DNA of 64,000 nucleotides from an uncultured Collinsella sp. (GCA_938005465.1 CALLNU010000006.1:1-64000), one strand, 5' to 3'; positions 43,494 through 53,192 are shown, counted from the first letter of the stretch. The notes: generated by a model not told the origin, from the letters alone. Program-made: numbers and translations.

Positions 43494-43527
43494 GCCCGGC
43501 GCTTCACCGCAAGTGAGGTGCCGGGCT
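43494..43527 (+). terminator. Hairpin after the TPR gene
   Basis: GCCCGGC pairs with GCCGGGC, with further imperfect pairing inwards (CTTCAC with GTGAGG). It lies 22 bases after the stop codon and is followed by TTGCGC rather than a T-run. Confidence 0.5.
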
Positions 43528-43586
43528 TGCGCTAGTATGATGAGTTAGTAGTTTTCCAGCAATCATCCAACACATCAGGAGTTGCG

Positions 43587-44630
43587 TTGTTTTCTTTGAT
43601 GGATATGTTCTTCGGTAGCTATGCGGGCGATCTTGCCATCGACCTCGGCACCGCCAATACGCTTGTCTCCGTGCGCGGCAAGGGCATCGTCATTCGCGAG
43701 CCCTCTGTAGTCGCCATCGACAAGAACGACGAGCGCATCCTGGCGGTCGGTATCGAGGCAAAGCGCATGCTCGGCCGTACGCCCGGCAACATCGTGGCCG
43801 TTCGTCCCCTGAAGGACGGCGTCATCGCCGACTTCGATGTTACAGAGGCTATGCTTCGCTACTTTATCGACAAGGCGTCCGAGAAGCGCTATCCGTGGAC
43901 CCCGCGTCCGCGCGTTGTCGTCTGCGTTCCCTCCGGTGTCACGTCGGTCGAGAAGCGTGCCGTCTTTGAGGCCACGATCCAGGCCGGCGCTCGCCAGGCC
44001 TATCTGATCGAAGAGCCTATGGCCGCCGCTATCGGCGCCGACCTGCCCGTCGAGGAGCCTACCGGCTCCATGGTCATCGACATCGGTGGCGGTACCACCG
44101 AGGTTGCCGTTATCGCTATGGGCGGCATCGTCGTCTCGCAGTCCATCCGTATTGCCGGCGACGAGTTCGATCAGGCCATCCTCACGCACGTTCGCGATGC
44201 CTACAACTTGGCCATCGGCGAGCGTACGGCAGAGGACATCAAGATCAAGGTCGGCTCCGCCGTGCCGCTCAAGGACGAGCTCGACGTCGAGGTCAACGGC
44301 CGCGACGTGATCACCGGTCTGCCCAAGACCGTGCGCATCGAGAGCGAGGAGATTCGTCGCGCACTCAACAAGCCGCTCGACGAGATGGCCAAGGCCGTCA
44401 AGGACGCGCTCGACGCTACGCCTCCCGATCTTGCCTCGGACCTTATGTACTACGGCATTTTGCTGACCGGTGGCGGCGCGCTGCTGCGCGGTCTCGACGT
44501 GCGCCTGCGCGATGAGACCGGCGTTTCGGTCAACGTCAGCCCCACGGCGCTCGATAACGTTGTTAACGGCTGTGCCCGCGTGCTCGAGGCCAATGCGTTT
44601 GATGGCGGCTTCGTCCAGACCAATGCTTAA
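43587..44630 (+). CDS. mreB: Rod shape-determining actin homologue MreB
   Basis: Cytoplasmic actin-like ATPase that guides elongation-phase wall synthesis. The 347-residue product has the phosphate-1 motif LAIDLGTANTLV near the N-terminus, IEEPMAAAIGADLPV, and the phosphate-2 motif VIDIGGGTTEVAVI. Close to the C-terminus the adenosine motif is TGGGALLRGLDVRL. A TTG at 43587 lies five bases after AGGAG; an ATG four codons later is the alternative. It heads the mreB-mreC-mreD-mrdA-rodA cluster, an order usual for rod-shaped cells. Confidence 0.95.
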   Translation: MFSLMDMFFGSYAGDLAIDLGTANTLVSVRGKGIVIREPSVVAIDKNDERILAVGIEAKRMLGRTPGNIVAVRPLKDGVIADFDVTEAMLRYFIDKASEKRYPWTPRPRVVVCVPSGVTSVEKRAVFEATIQAGARQAYLIEEPMAAAIGADLPVEEPTGSMVIDIGGGTTEVAVIAMGGIVVSQSIRIAGDEFDQAILTHVRDAYNLAIGERTAEDIKIKVGSAVPLKDELDVEVNGRDVITGLPKTVRIESEEIRRALNKPLDEMAKAVKDALDATPPDLASDLMYYGILLTGGGALLRGLDVRLRDETGVSVNVSPTALDNVVNGCARVLEANAFDGGFVQTNA

Positions 44631-44651
44631 TTTCCAAAAGGTGGATTCCAT

Positions 44652-45650
44652 TTGGCACGATCTTCGGGTTTCTCCACAAATCTGAATACCAAGCGACAAT
44701 CAACGGGTATGCGCCCGTTGATTGTTTTCAGCCTGATTTCGGTGTTGCTGCTCACGTTTTATATTCGTGAGGGCGAGGCTGGGCCGATTCATGCCGTGCG
44801 TTCGGGCGTAACGACGATTACCTCGCCGGTGCGCTTTGTGGGTTCGGCTGTGGCGGCTCCCTTCAATGCCATCGGCAACGTGTTCTCTAACCTTACGGCG
44901 TCGCAGGACACGCTCGACGAGCTTAAGAAGCAAAACGAGGAACTGACCTCTAAGGTTGCCGAGCTCTCCGAGTCTCAAAAGACCGCCGAGCGTCTGGAGG
45001 GGCTGGTCGGCCTGCAGTCGACCTATAACCTCAAATCGACCGCTGCTCGTATCGTTGGTGCTTCCGGCGATGCCTGGACCTCGACCGTTACCATCGACAA
45101 GGGCTCTGCCGACGGCCTTACCATCAACATGCCCGTGACGAGTTCTGCCGGTGTTATCGGCCAGATCATCGAAGTCTCGGCCAAGACGTCCACCGTGCGC
45201 CTGATTGGCGACGAGAACTCGGGTGTGTCCGCCATGGTACAGGACACGCGCGCCCAGGGCATGCTGCAGGGTCAGGCTGACGGCACGCTGCGTCTTGAGT
45301 ACGTGAGCGTCGACTCCGACGTTAAGGTTGGCGACATCATCGTGACCTCGGGCATCGGCGGTGTGTTCCCCAAGGGTCTACCGCTCGGCACCGTCTCGTC
45401 GGTTGAGAAATCGGCAAACGACGTGTACTACACCATTGTGGTGCGCGCTCAGACCACGGCCGAGAACAACGAGGAAGTGCTGGTCATTACCTCGCTGACC
45501 GATGAACAGTCGGCCTCGGATGAGGACGTGAGCACGGCCAACAGCACGCCGCAGGGAACGTCGCGCGATGCTGCAACCAAGACGAAGGACGAGAGCTCGG
45601 ATGACAGTTCCGACACGTCCGAGACGACCGATTCTGGCTCGAACGAATAG
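44652..45650 (+). CDS. mreC: Cell shape-determining protein MreC
   Basis: A bitopic membrane protein that links MreB, MreD and PBP2. A basic N-terminus and one membrane helix (PLIVFSLISVLLLTFYI) are followed by a coiled coil (about 75-115, LDELKKQNEELTSKVAELSE) and two beta barrels (from about 130, with GDAWTSTVTIDKGSADGLTINMP split over two strands). The C-terminal 50 residues are an unstructured Ser/Asp/Thr-rich tail. The start is TTG at 44652 with AAAGGTGG upstream, 332 residues in all. Confidence 0.93.
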   Translation: MARSSGFSTNLNTKRQSTGMRPLIVFSLISVLLLTFYIREGEAGPIHAVRSGVTTITSPVRFVGSAVAAPFNAIGNVFSNLTASQDTLDELKKQNEELTSKVAELSESQKTAERLEGLVGLQSTYNLKSTAARIVGASGDAWTSTVTIDKGSADGLTINMPVTSSAGVIGQIIEVSAKTSTVRLIGDENSGVSAMVQDTRAQGMLQGQADGTLRLEYVSVDSDVKVGDIIVTSGIGGVFPKGLPLGTVSSVEKSANDVYYTIVVRAQTTAENNEEVLVITSLTDEQSASDEDVSTANSTPQGTSRDAATKTKDESSDDSSDTSETTDSGSNE

Positions 45651-45661
45651 GGGGCATGTCC

Positions 45662-46228
45662 ATGGATCTACACGAGCAGGGGATGAGCTCCCGCACGTTT
45701 GTGATCGCTGCCATCGTGTGCGTGCTGCTGCAGGCAGGCCTGGCACCGCAGATCTCCATTGCGGGTGGTCGCGTCAACTTCATGATTATCTTGGTGTGCC
45801 TGAGTGTGTTCTCGGGCGACCCGACCCGTGCCGTCGTGTGCGGTTTTTGCAGCGGCTTGTTTTATGACCTGTCCGCTGCCGTGCCGGTGGGCATTATGTC
45901 GCTCCTGCTGACCGTGGGTTCTTTTGCCCTGGTGCACAGCGCCGTCGGTCAGACGGGCGGTACCCCAAGTGCGCGCGGCGTCACTGTGGGCGCCTTCGCG
46001 CTCGTCATTAATGTGATCTACAGCATCATCTTGCTGTTTATGGGTTTGGAGACGAGCTTTGTCGTGGCGATCTTCGGCCATGCGCTGCCGTCCTCGATCC
46101 TGACGGGTCTGGTTGCCATTCCGTTTTTGATGTCCGGCGTCGTGCCGCAGTCCGGCTATGGATTCTCCGCACGTGGCGGACGCCAGACGGGTATGCGCTT
46201 TAAGCCCAAGACCCGCAAGCTCAAATAG
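45662..46228 (+). CDS. mreD: Rod shape-determining membrane protein MreD
   Basis: A 188-residue multi-pass membrane protein of the elongasome. Five hydrophobic helices and the GGRVNFMIILVCLSVFSGD region match the family, as does the FCSGLFYDLSA motif after the second helix. AGGGGG lies seven bases before the ATG at 45662 and only one base before an ATG two codons earlier, so the later start is preferred. It is 11 bases from mreC. A basic tail (RFKPKTRKLK) ends the protein in the cytoplasm. Confidence 0.88.
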   Translation: MDLHEQGMSSRTFVIAAIVCVLLQAGLAPQISIAGGRVNFMIILVCLSVFSGDPTRAVVCGFCSGLFYDLSAAVPVGIMSLLLTVGSFALVHSAVGQTGGTPSARGVTVGAFALVINVIYSIILLFMGLETSFVVAIFGHALPSSILTGLVAIPFLMSGVVPQSGYGFSARGGRQTGMRFKPKTRKLK

Positions 46229-46241
46229 GGGAGGCCCGTAG

Positions 46242-48311
46242 ATGTCTTCCCAGATGACGGTTATTATCGCCGGTATCGTGCTGGTTGTGGCCATCGTGGT
46301 CGCGCTGGTCATCATGCGTCGAGGCGATTCCCGTTTTACCTACGATACACAGCATGGAACGGCCCCGCGCGCCACCGAGGGCGAGGGCAATACCGCGGCG
46401 ACCGCCTTTAAGGGCCGCTTTTCCATCCTCACCACGGGTGTGGGCGCGATGTTTGCGGCACTTGCCGTCAAGCTGTGGGGCATGCAGATGGTCTCGTCGG
46501 ACTATTACGAGAAGCAGGCCAATAGTAATCAGACTCGCACCGTTACCACACCCGCTGTGCGCGGCCGCATCCTCGACCGCAATGGCGTGGCGCTTGTCCA
46601 GAACCGTCCCTCACTTGCTGTCGTGGCCTACCGCGACCTTGCCGAGGATGAGGTTCTGGTTCGCCATCTTGCCAACGTGCTTGGAATGCCTTATGTGGCG
46701 GTCCTTCGCAATATCCAGGACAATACAGAGGGCGCTCAGAGCCTGCATACCATCGCGACGGACGTCCGTCGCTCCACGGTTGCCTATATCAAGGAACACG
46801 CCGGCGAGTTCCCGGGCGTCAAGATTGCCGAGCGTACCGAGCGCCAGTATCCATACGGCGAGACGGCATGCCATATCTTGGGCTATACCGGCACCATTAC
46901 CTCCGAGCAGCTCGAGGCCCAGAATAAGAAAACCTCTGGCGATGATGATGCTTCTGCTGGCAAGATTACGTACCAGTCGGGCGATATCGTGGGCCAGGCG
47001 GGCGTTGAGAGCTACTACGAAAACCTGCTGCAGGGTATTCGTGGCGAGCAGACCGTCAGGGTCGATGCCTCGGGCAATGTGACCGGTCAGGCCGGCGCCG
47101 TGCCCGCGAAGGCCGGCTCCGACATTAAGCTCACGCTCGACCTTAAGATCCAACAGGCCTGTGAGACGGCGCTGGCGAGCGCTATCGAGCTTGCCAAGAC
47201 CACTGGCTACAGCAATGCCGGCAACGGCGCTGTGGTGTGTCTCGATCCCAACAATGGCGAGATCCTGGGCATGGCGAGCCAGCCCAAGTTCGATCCGTCC
47301 GTCTTTATCGGCGGCGTCTCAAATGACGTGTGGACCGAGCTCAATGATGACAAGGGTTCGCACCCGCTGCTCAACCGCGCCATTAGCGGACAGTACATGT
47401 CGGCCTCGACCATCAAGCCGCTCTCGGCACTGGCCGGTCTTGAGTTTGGAACCTACACTTCAACGCAGACAACCAACTGCACGGGTTATTGGACGGGTCT
47501 GGGCAAGGCTTGGGGCAAGCGCTGCTGGCTGACGTCTGGCCACGGCACCATGACGCTGCAGTCGGGTATCGCCAACTCGTGCGACCCCGTCTTCTACGAC
47601 ATGGGTAAGGCGTTCTTTTATGACGAGCAACATCCCGAGGGCCTGCAGGAGGTCTTTCGTCGCTGGGGCCTAGGCAAGATCTGCGGTATCGATCTGCCGA
47701 GTGAGGGCGCGGGTCGTATTCCCGATGCCGAGTGGAAAGAGTCGTACTTCACCGACGCCTCTGCCGAGGATCGCAAGTGGAATGCCGGCGATATGACCAA
47801 CATCGCCATCGGCCAGGGCGACATCCTGGTGACGCCCCTGCAGATGGCGTGCGCCTATATGGGTCTTGCCAACGGCGGCAAACAGTACGTGCCTCACGTA
47901 TTTTTGTCTGCCGTGTCGCGCGATGGCGACGGCGATGCCTATAAGTACAATGGCAAGGGCAAGAAGAAGCGCCTGGAGGCCAAGATCAACAGCGATTCGG
48001 ATTTGGCTCTTGTTCGCAACGGCATGCACGACGTGATTTACACGGCATCGACGTCCCTGGCGGCGCACTTTGGCACCCTGACGCCGCAGGTATACGGCAA
48101 GTCGGGCACGGGCGAGAAAAGTGGCGAGGACGAATACGCGTGGTTCTGCGCCTATGCACCGGCCGATGATCCCAAGTATGTCATCGCTACTGTCCTAGAG
48201 CAGGGCGGCGGTGGCTCAGATACCGCGATGCATGTCGTGCGCGACGTGCTCGGCGTGATTTATGACGAGCCCGATACCTCTTCGGCCTCGGGCGATTCTT
48301 CGGTTCGATAG
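46242..48311 (+). CDS. mrdA: Penicillin-binding protein 2 (elongation transpeptidase)
   Basis: Class B PBP that cross-links peptidoglycan during elongation, acting with RodA. The 689-residue protein begins with a membrane helix (VIIAGIVLVVAIVVALVIM), followed by an unusual 60-residue hydrophilic stretch and a second hydrophobic segment. The pedestal contains RGRILDRNGVALVQNRPSL. Transpeptidase motifs are STIKP (SxxK), ANSCDP (S-x-D form) and KSGTGEKSG (KSG). GGGGAGG precedes the ATG at 46242. The extra N-terminal helix is atypical and could reflect a fused membrane module or a variant anchor. Confidence 0.92.
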   Translation: MSSQMTVIIAGIVLVVAIVVALVIMRRGDSRFTYDTQHGTAPRATEGEGNTAATAFKGRFSILTTGVGAMFAALAVKLWGMQMVSSDYYEKQANSNQTRTVTTPAVRGRILDRNGVALVQNRPSLAVVAYRDLAEDEVLVRHLANVLGMPYVAVLRNIQDNTEGAQSLHTIATDVRRSTVAYIKEHAGEFPGVKIAERTERQYPYGETACHILGYTGTITSEQLEAQNKKTSGDDDASAGKITYQSGDIVGQAGVESYYENLLQGIRGEQTVRVDASGNVTGQAGAVPAKAGSDIKLTLDLKIQQACETALASAIELAKTTGYSNAGNGAVVCLDPNNGEILGMASQPKFDPSVFIGGVSNDVWTELNDDKGSHPLLNRAISGQYMSASTIKPLSALAGLEFGTYTSTQTTNCTGYWTGLGKAWGKRCWLTSGHGTMTLQSGIANSCDPVFYDMGKAFFYDEQHPEGLQEVFRRWGLGKICGIDLPSEGAGRIPDAEWKESYFTDASAEDRKWNAGDMTNIAIGQGDILVTPLQMACAYMGLANGGKQYVPHVFLSAVSRDGDGDAYKYNGKGKKKRLEAKINSDSDLALVRNGMHDVIYTASTSLAAHFGTLTPQVYGKSGTGEKSGEDEYAWFCAYAPADDPKYVIATVLEQGGGGSDTAMHVVRDVLGVIYDEPDTSSASGDSSVR

Positions 48312-48320
48312 GAGGTTGCG

Positions 48321-49547
48321 ATGGATTTTTCTCCGGCGGATCTGTTCCGTTCAACCAAGACCGGCTCTCGCAGCAGCCTGGACCGCGTCAACAAGCAACT
48401 TTCGGCCTCGCGCGGCACGTTTCGCCAAAAGGTGCATATCGGTGTGCTCGTGGCTACTGTGGCGCTCGTCGCCTACGGTGCCATCATTATCTGGTCGGCT
48501 TCGCAGTTTAAGGCCGATGCTTCGTTCTCGCGCCATTTGCTGGGAATTGGCATCGGAGCGGTGCTGGCGGTGCTCGTCTGGCGAACCGACCTGCGCGGTA
48601 TTTCCAATTTCTCGACGGCGTTGCTCGTCATCGACCTGATCGTGATCTTCTCGCCCAAGATTCCGGGTCTGTCCTATACGGGCGGTCTGGGCATGACGGG
48701 CTGGATCAAGATTCCCGGTATCGGCTTGACGTTCCAGCCGGTTGAGCTTGCCAAGCTCATCACCATCTTCTTTATTGCTACGCTTGGCTCGCAGTATAAC
48801 GGTCGCATCGATACCGTTCGCGACTACGTCAAGCTCTGCGGCATGCTGTCCATTCCGTTTTTGGCCGTCGTTGCCATGGGTGACCTGGGCTCGGGCCTGG
48901 TCGTGCTGGTTTCGGGCGCCATCGTCATCTGCATGAGCGGTGCACGCCGCGAATGGGTGCTGTCGACCCTGGCCCTGCTCGTGGGCCTGGTGGCCCTCGT
49001 CCTGGCGCTTGATTCGGTCTTTGATTCGTTGCTCGGCCACGATGTGCTCATCAAGCAGTATCAGATGAACCGTCTGACGGTCTTTATCGACCCCGATAAT
49101 GCCGATTCGGACGATGCCTACAACCTGCAGCAGTCGCTTATCGCCGTTGGCTCGGGCGGCTTCTTTGGTAAGGGCCTGGGGCATGCGACGCAGTCGGCCG
49201 GCGGCTTTCTGCCTGAGTTCCACACCGACTTCGTCTTCGCCTTCCTGTCCGAGACCTTTGGCTTTTGCGGTTCCTTTTTGCTCCTGTGCCTCTACGTGCT
49301 GCTGATCTTTTCGACGATTCGCGTCGCCTTTAAGTGCGAGTCGCTGTTTTTGCGTCTTTCGTGTGTGGGCATCGTTGGCATGTGGGCGTTCCAGACTTTC
49401 GAAAACATCGGCATGTGCATCGGCATGATGCCGATTACCGGTATTCCGTTACCGTTTATTAGCTTCGGTTCGTCTTCGATGATGATTCAGCTGCTGACGG
49501 TGGGTATCGTACAATCCATATGGCGGCATCGTTCGGGCGCCGCGTAA
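48321..49547 (+). CDS. rodA: Peptidoglycan glycosyltransferase RodA
   Basis: SEDS-family membrane enzyme that polymerises lipid II with PBP2. The 408-residue protein has about ten helices after a 45-residue cytoplasmic lead. Conserved SEDS features are GWIKIPGIGLTFQPVELAK, the long extracellular loop with YNLQQSLIAVGSGGFFGKG, and the C-terminal GIPLPFISFGSSSMM. AGGAGG lies six bases before the ATG at 48321. It follows mrdA by nine bases, as in most bacteria. Confidence 0.95.
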   Translation: MDFSPADLFRSTKTGSRSSLDRVNKQLSASRGTFRQKVHIGVLVATVALVAYGAIIIWSASQFKADASFSRHLLGIGIGAVLAVLVWRTDLRGISNFSTALLVIDLIVIFSPKIPGLSYTGGLGMTGWIKIPGIGLTFQPVELAKLITIFFIATLGSQYNGRIDTVRDYVKLCGMLSIPFLAVVAMGDLGSGLVVLVSGAIVICMSGARREWVLSTLALLVGLVALVLALDSVFDSLLGHDVLIKQYQMNRLTVFIDPDNADSDDAYNLQQSLIAVGSGGFFGKGLGHATQSAGGFLPEFHTDFVFAFLSETFGFCGSFLLLCLYVLLIFSTIRVAFKCESLFLRLSCVGIVGMWAFQTFENIGMCIGMMPITGIPLPFISFGSSSMMIQLLTVGIVQSIWRHRSGAA

Positions 49548-49565
49548 CCGCTGGAGGGGTTTGCT

Positions 49566-50495
49566 ATGAAAATTCCCGTAGATAAGCTGACCCGCGCTTT
49601 TAAGATGGGCGCGTCCGTTAAGAAGGATTCCGATACGCCGGTGCGCGTCTCGGTCTATCTGGATTCGTCCGCCTCGCGCTTTCTGGCCGAGACGGTGCGT
49701 GACGCCTTTGTGCCGCAGACGACCTCGGGCATTGTGCGCGTCGAGCGTCTGGGGGAGGAGCGAATTGCTCCAAAGACCGATACCGATGTGGTGCTGGTGC
49801 TCTCGTGTGGTTCCGACCGCTTGGAGAGTGCCGTGCAGGAGCTCGTGATCGCCGGCGCGCCCGTGTGCGTGCTTGCCGAGTCTGCTGTGGAGGTGCCGTT
49901 TATCGAGGAGTCCACGCCCATGCTCGGCGTGGTAGCGGCAATCGATAAGACGTATCTGCTCGAGACGCTTGCCCGCTGGATTCTCGATCGCACCGACAAG
50001 GAAACGGCTTTTGCGGCGAACTTTGCCTTCATGCGCATCGCGGCGGCCAACCGAATCATCACCTCGTGCGCGCTCACCAATATGGCGACCGGTGCACTGG
50101 TGTTTTTGCCGGGCGCCGATTATCCCGTTATGGCGCTGGCGCAGGTGGGCATGCTCTTTGAGCTCGCTGCCGTCTTTGGACGCGGCATTAAACCCGAGCG
50201 TGGCTACGAGGTCGCGGGCGTGCTTGCCGGCGGTCTTGTGATCCGCGCGGTCACCCGCGCGCTCGTCAAGCAGACGCCGCATATTGGGTTTGCCGTCAAG
50301 GCGCTCACTGCTGCCGCGGGCACCTATGGCATGGGCCGTGCGCTCGTTTCGCTCTACGAGCGCGATGTCGACTACAGCCGTGCCAATGAGGTGGTCACTG
50401 CCACGTTTTCCCGCGTTCGCGATCTTGTGACCACGGTCGCGGGCGCTACCCGTCCTATGGCGTCCTACCAGGACGCATCAGATCTCGCTGCTTAG
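49566..50495 (+). CDS. DUF697-like membrane protein of unknown function
   Basis: A 309-residue protein. The N-terminal half (about 25-130) resembles a nucleotide-binding or GTPase-like alpha/beta fold with no P-loop (VSVYLDSSASRFLAETVRD, TDVVLVLSCGSD). The C-terminal half has four hydrophobic segments, of which TGALVFLPGADYPVMALAQ and the following VGMLFELAAVFGRG resemble DUF697/YcjF proteins, where a P-P-x-D-x-Q pattern precedes two helices. It lies 18 bases after rodA and ten before a radical SAM gene, so it is probably co-transcribed. No function can be assigned, though the position suggests an envelope role. Confidence 0.7.
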   Translation: MKIPVDKLTRAFKMGASVKKDSDTPVRVSVYLDSSASRFLAETVRDAFVPQTTSGIVRVERLGEERIAPKTDTDVVLVLSCGSDRLESAVQELVIAGAPVCVLAESAVEVPFIEESTPMLGVVAAIDKTYLLETLARWILDRTDKETAFAANFAFMRIAAANRIITSCALTNMATGALVFLPGADYPVMALAQVGMLFELAAVFGRGIKPERGYEVAGVLAGGLVIRAVTRALVKQTPHIGFAVKALTAAAGTYGMGRALVSLYERDVDYSRANEVVTATFSRVRDLVTTVAGATRPMASYQDASDLAA

Positions 50496-50505
50496 GGGTT
50501 TTCCG

Positions 50506-52383
50506 TTGCGCGTTCCGTACCAAGATTGTTTTCATTTAATTGAGCCGTTGCTCGCCAAGGTCGAGAAGCCGAGCCGCTATATCGATCACGAGTGGGGCAC
50601 GCTTTCCAAGGCCGATGCCGACTACCGTTGCTGCCTGATCTACCCGGATGTGTACGAGGTTGGTCTGCCCAACCAGGGCATCGCCATCCTCTACAACATC
50701 CTTAACCAGGCCGAGGGCATCTCCTGCGAGCGCGGCTATGTGCCGTGGCCCGATATGGGCGACGCCATGCGCGAGGCGGGTATTCCGCTGCTATCGCTCG
50801 AGGGTGCAGCGCCGGTCGCTTCGTTTGATATCGTCGGTCTGCATGTGCCGCACGAGATGGCGGTGACGAACTTCCTCGAGGCTTTGGACCTCGCTGGCAT
50901 TCCGCTGTTAGCGGCCGACCGAGGTGAAGACGACCCAATCATCATCGCCGGCGGTCCCTCGGTGTACAACCCCGAGCCGTACGCGGCCTTCTTCGATGCC
51001 ATCCTCATCGGTGAGGGCGAGGAATCGCTGCTCGAGACCTGCCAGCTGCATCGCCGCCTGCGTGACGAAGGGGTCCCGCGCGCGCAGATTGTCGAGCAGC
51101 TTGCATCCATTGCCGGCAACTACGTGCCGTCGCTCTATGAGGTTCGTCATGACGAGCCCTGCTCGTCGCATGGCTACACCGTGCCACGTGAGGGCAAGGA
51201 TGCGCCGACCGTGGTCTACAAGCGCGTCGTCGAGGATTTCGGCGCCACGAATCCGCTGTCGCAGTCGTGCGTGCCCTATGCGCAGCTGGTTCACGACCGC
51301 CTGTCTATCGAGATCCTGCGCGGCTGCGCCCGCGGCTGTCGTTTTTGCCAGGCCGGCATGACGTATCGCCCGGTGCGCGAGCGCTCGGCCGACCAGATCG
51401 TCTCGTCGGTGATTCAGGGCCTGGAAAAGACTGGCTATGACGAGGTGTCGCTGACCTCGCTCTCCACGACCGACCACTCCTGCATTCGCGACGTGCTCGG
51501 CAGGCTCAACCGTCGCCTGGAGGATACGGGTATTCGCGTGTCTATTCCGTCGCAGCGCCTGGATTCGTTTGGCGTGGATATGGCCGAGTCGGTCGCCGGC
51601 GAAAAGAAGGGCGGACTAACGTTCGCGCCCGAGGCCGGCAGCCAGCGCATGCGCGACATCATTAACAAGAACGTGACCGAGGAGGACCTGGACCGTGCGG
51701 CCAAGGCGGCCTTCGAGGCCGGTTGGAACCGCATGAAGCTCTACTTTATGATGGGCCTTCCCGGCGAGCGCGATGAGGACATCGTGGCCATCGCCAATCT
51801 GGCCGATCACGTGCTGGAGCTCGGTCGTTCCGTGGTGCCCAAGGCTCGTCGCGGCTCGATTTCGGTGTCGATCTCGGTTTCGGTCTTTATCCCCAAGGCT
51901 GCCACGCCGTTCCAGTGGTGCCCGCAGCTCGACTACGACGACGTCAAGCGTCGCCAGAAGCTGCTCATCACGAGCGTTCGCAACCGTGCCGTCCGCGTGC
52001 ATTACCACGATGCCGAGACCTCGCTCATCGAGGCCGCGCTTTCCCGCGCCGGTCGTGACATGACGCCCGTCATCATCGATGCTTGGCGCTCGGGCTCTCG
52101 CTTTGACGCCTGGGTAGAGCATTTCTCGCTCGATAACTGGAAGGAAGCTGCTGCCAAAAACGGCATCGACCTCAATGAGCTCGTGCACCTGCCCTACGAG
52201 TTGGACTGGCGCCTGCCGTGGGAGCACGTGAGCCCCGGCTGCACGCGCGGCTTCCTCGAGCGCGAGTACCGTCGCTCGCTCGAGGGCGTCACGACTCCCG
52301 ACTGTACCCGCACGTCGTGCACCGGCTGCGGGATCTGCCCCACGCTCCACGCCAAGAATGTATTGATGGGTGATCGCGCATGA
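50506..52383 (+). CDS. B12-binding-domain radical SAM protein (TIGR03960-like)
   Basis: A 625-residue iron-sulfur enzyme from a TTG start. Residues 1-240 form a cobalamin-binding-like lead (LIYPDVYEVGLPNQGIAIL, IIAGGPSVYNPEPYAAFFD). The radical SAM motif is LRGCARGCRFCQAGMTYRP (three cysteines in CxxxCxxC), then EVSLTSLSTTDHS and FAPEAGSQRMRD. Four further cysteines at the C-terminus (CTRTSCTGCGICPT) could hold another cluster. The next gene, which overlaps by four bases, is the partner that always follows this family. The pair sits next to L21-L27-Obg in many Gram-positive genomes; its chemistry is not established. Confidence 0.88.
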   Translation: MRVPYQDCFHLIEPLLAKVEKPSRYIDHEWGTLSKADADYRCCLIYPDVYEVGLPNQGIAILYNILNQAEGISCERGYVPWPDMGDAMREAGIPLLSLEGAAPVASFDIVGLHVPHEMAVTNFLEALDLAGIPLLAADRGEDDPIIIAGGPSVYNPEPYAAFFDAILIGEGEESLLETCQLHRRLRDEGVPRAQIVEQLASIAGNYVPSLYEVRHDEPCSSHGYTVPREGKDAPTVVYKRVVEDFGATNPLSQSCVPYAQLVHDRLSIEILRGCARGCRFCQAGMTYRPVRERSADQIVSSVIQGLEKTGYDEVSLTSLSTTDHSCIRDVLGRLNRRLEDTGIRVSIPSQRLDSFGVDMAESVAGEKKGGLTFAPEAGSQRMRDIINKNVTEEDLDRAAKAAFEAGWNRMKLYFMMGLPGERDEDIVAIANLADHVLELGRSVVPKARRGSISVSISVSVFIPKAATPFQWCPQLDYDDVKRRQKLLITSVRNRAVRVHYHDAETSLIEAALSRAGRDMTPVIIDAWRSGSRFDAWVEHFSLDNWKEAAAKNGIDLNELVHLPYELDWRLPWEHVSPGCTRGFLEREYRRSLEGVTTPDCTRTSCTGCGICPTLHAKNVLMGDRA

Positions 52384-53192
52384 GTGAGCGCCTGACCGAC
52401 AACCCCTCGCTCTTTAGACTTCGTGTTCGCTATGGCAAGCGCGATCGCCTTAAGTACCTGGGCCATCTCGAAGTAATCCATACCATTGAGCGCATCGTGC
52501 GCCGTGCGGGACTTCCCTATGCCGTCACGCAGGGCTTCTCTCCGCACATGCGCGTGGGCTTCTCTTCGGCGCTGCCGGTGGGTACGTCGTCGACCTGCGA
52601 GTGGTATGACCTGTTTATGACCGAGTTCGTGGCGCTCGACGAGGCGTTTGGGCGCCTGGCTGCGGCGTCTCCGGCCGATCTGGCGCCCATCGAGGCGGCG
52701 TACATCGACGTGCGCACGCCGGCGTTGACGGCGCAGCTCACGCGCCTGTCGTATCGCATCGACCTGCACTTGGATCCCGAGGCGCCCGTAAGCGCCGACG
52801 AGGTGCGTCGTGCGATCGACACGCTGCGCGCGGGCCACGGCATCGACTACGCGCGCGGCAAAAAGAGCAAGCGCTTGGATTTGGATCACACGCTCGTGGG
52901 CTATGAGCTCACGGCGGGGGAGCGCCCGGACCATTTGGTGCTCATGCTCGACACCCATGCCGACAACGAGGGCTCCATGCGTCCGGAAATTTTGCTTTCT
53001 GCTGCTGATGTTTTGTTGCAGGGCTTGACCCCGGGCGTGGATGCACCTATTGTTTCCACCGGTATGCAAGACCTCGTGACCATCTGCTCCTACGATGTCG
53101 AGCGTCAGAATCAAGCATGCGAGGACGACGAGGGCCGACTCGTCAGTCCCATACCTGTGCGAACTTGTGGATTTGCTCCACATACTCGTTGA
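52380..53192 (+). CDS. Radical SAM-associated protein (TIGR03936/DUF2344)
   Basis: A 270-residue soluble protein overlapping the radical SAM gene by ATGA. LRVRYGKRDRLKYLGHLEV at the start, GFSPHMRVGFSSALPVG and the GKKSKRLDLDHTLVGYEL region match DUF2344. In some genomes the two are one fused chain, so they probably form a complex. The last 20 residues lie over the -35 region of the rplU promoter. Function is unknown; a role in tRNA or rRNA modification has been guessed from neighbours. Confidence 0.85.
   Translation: MSERLTDNPSLFRLRVRYGKRDRLKYLGHLEVIHTIERIVRRAGLPYAVTQGFSPHMRVGFSSALPVGTSSTCEWYDLFMTEFVALDEAFGRLAAASPADLAPIEAAYIDVRTPALTAQLTRLSYRIDLHLDPEAPVSADEVRRAIDTLRAGHGIDYARGKKSKRLDLDHTLVGYELTAGERPDHLVLMLDTHADNEGSMRPEILLSAADVLLQGLTPGVDAPIVSTGMQDLVTICSYDVERQNQACEDDEGRLVSPIPVRTCGFAPHTR

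Noticed and set aside
42146..44699. Minus-strand frames opposite the TPR gene and mreB
   Set aside because: Shadows of clear plus-strand genes; no ribosome sites or recognisable domains.
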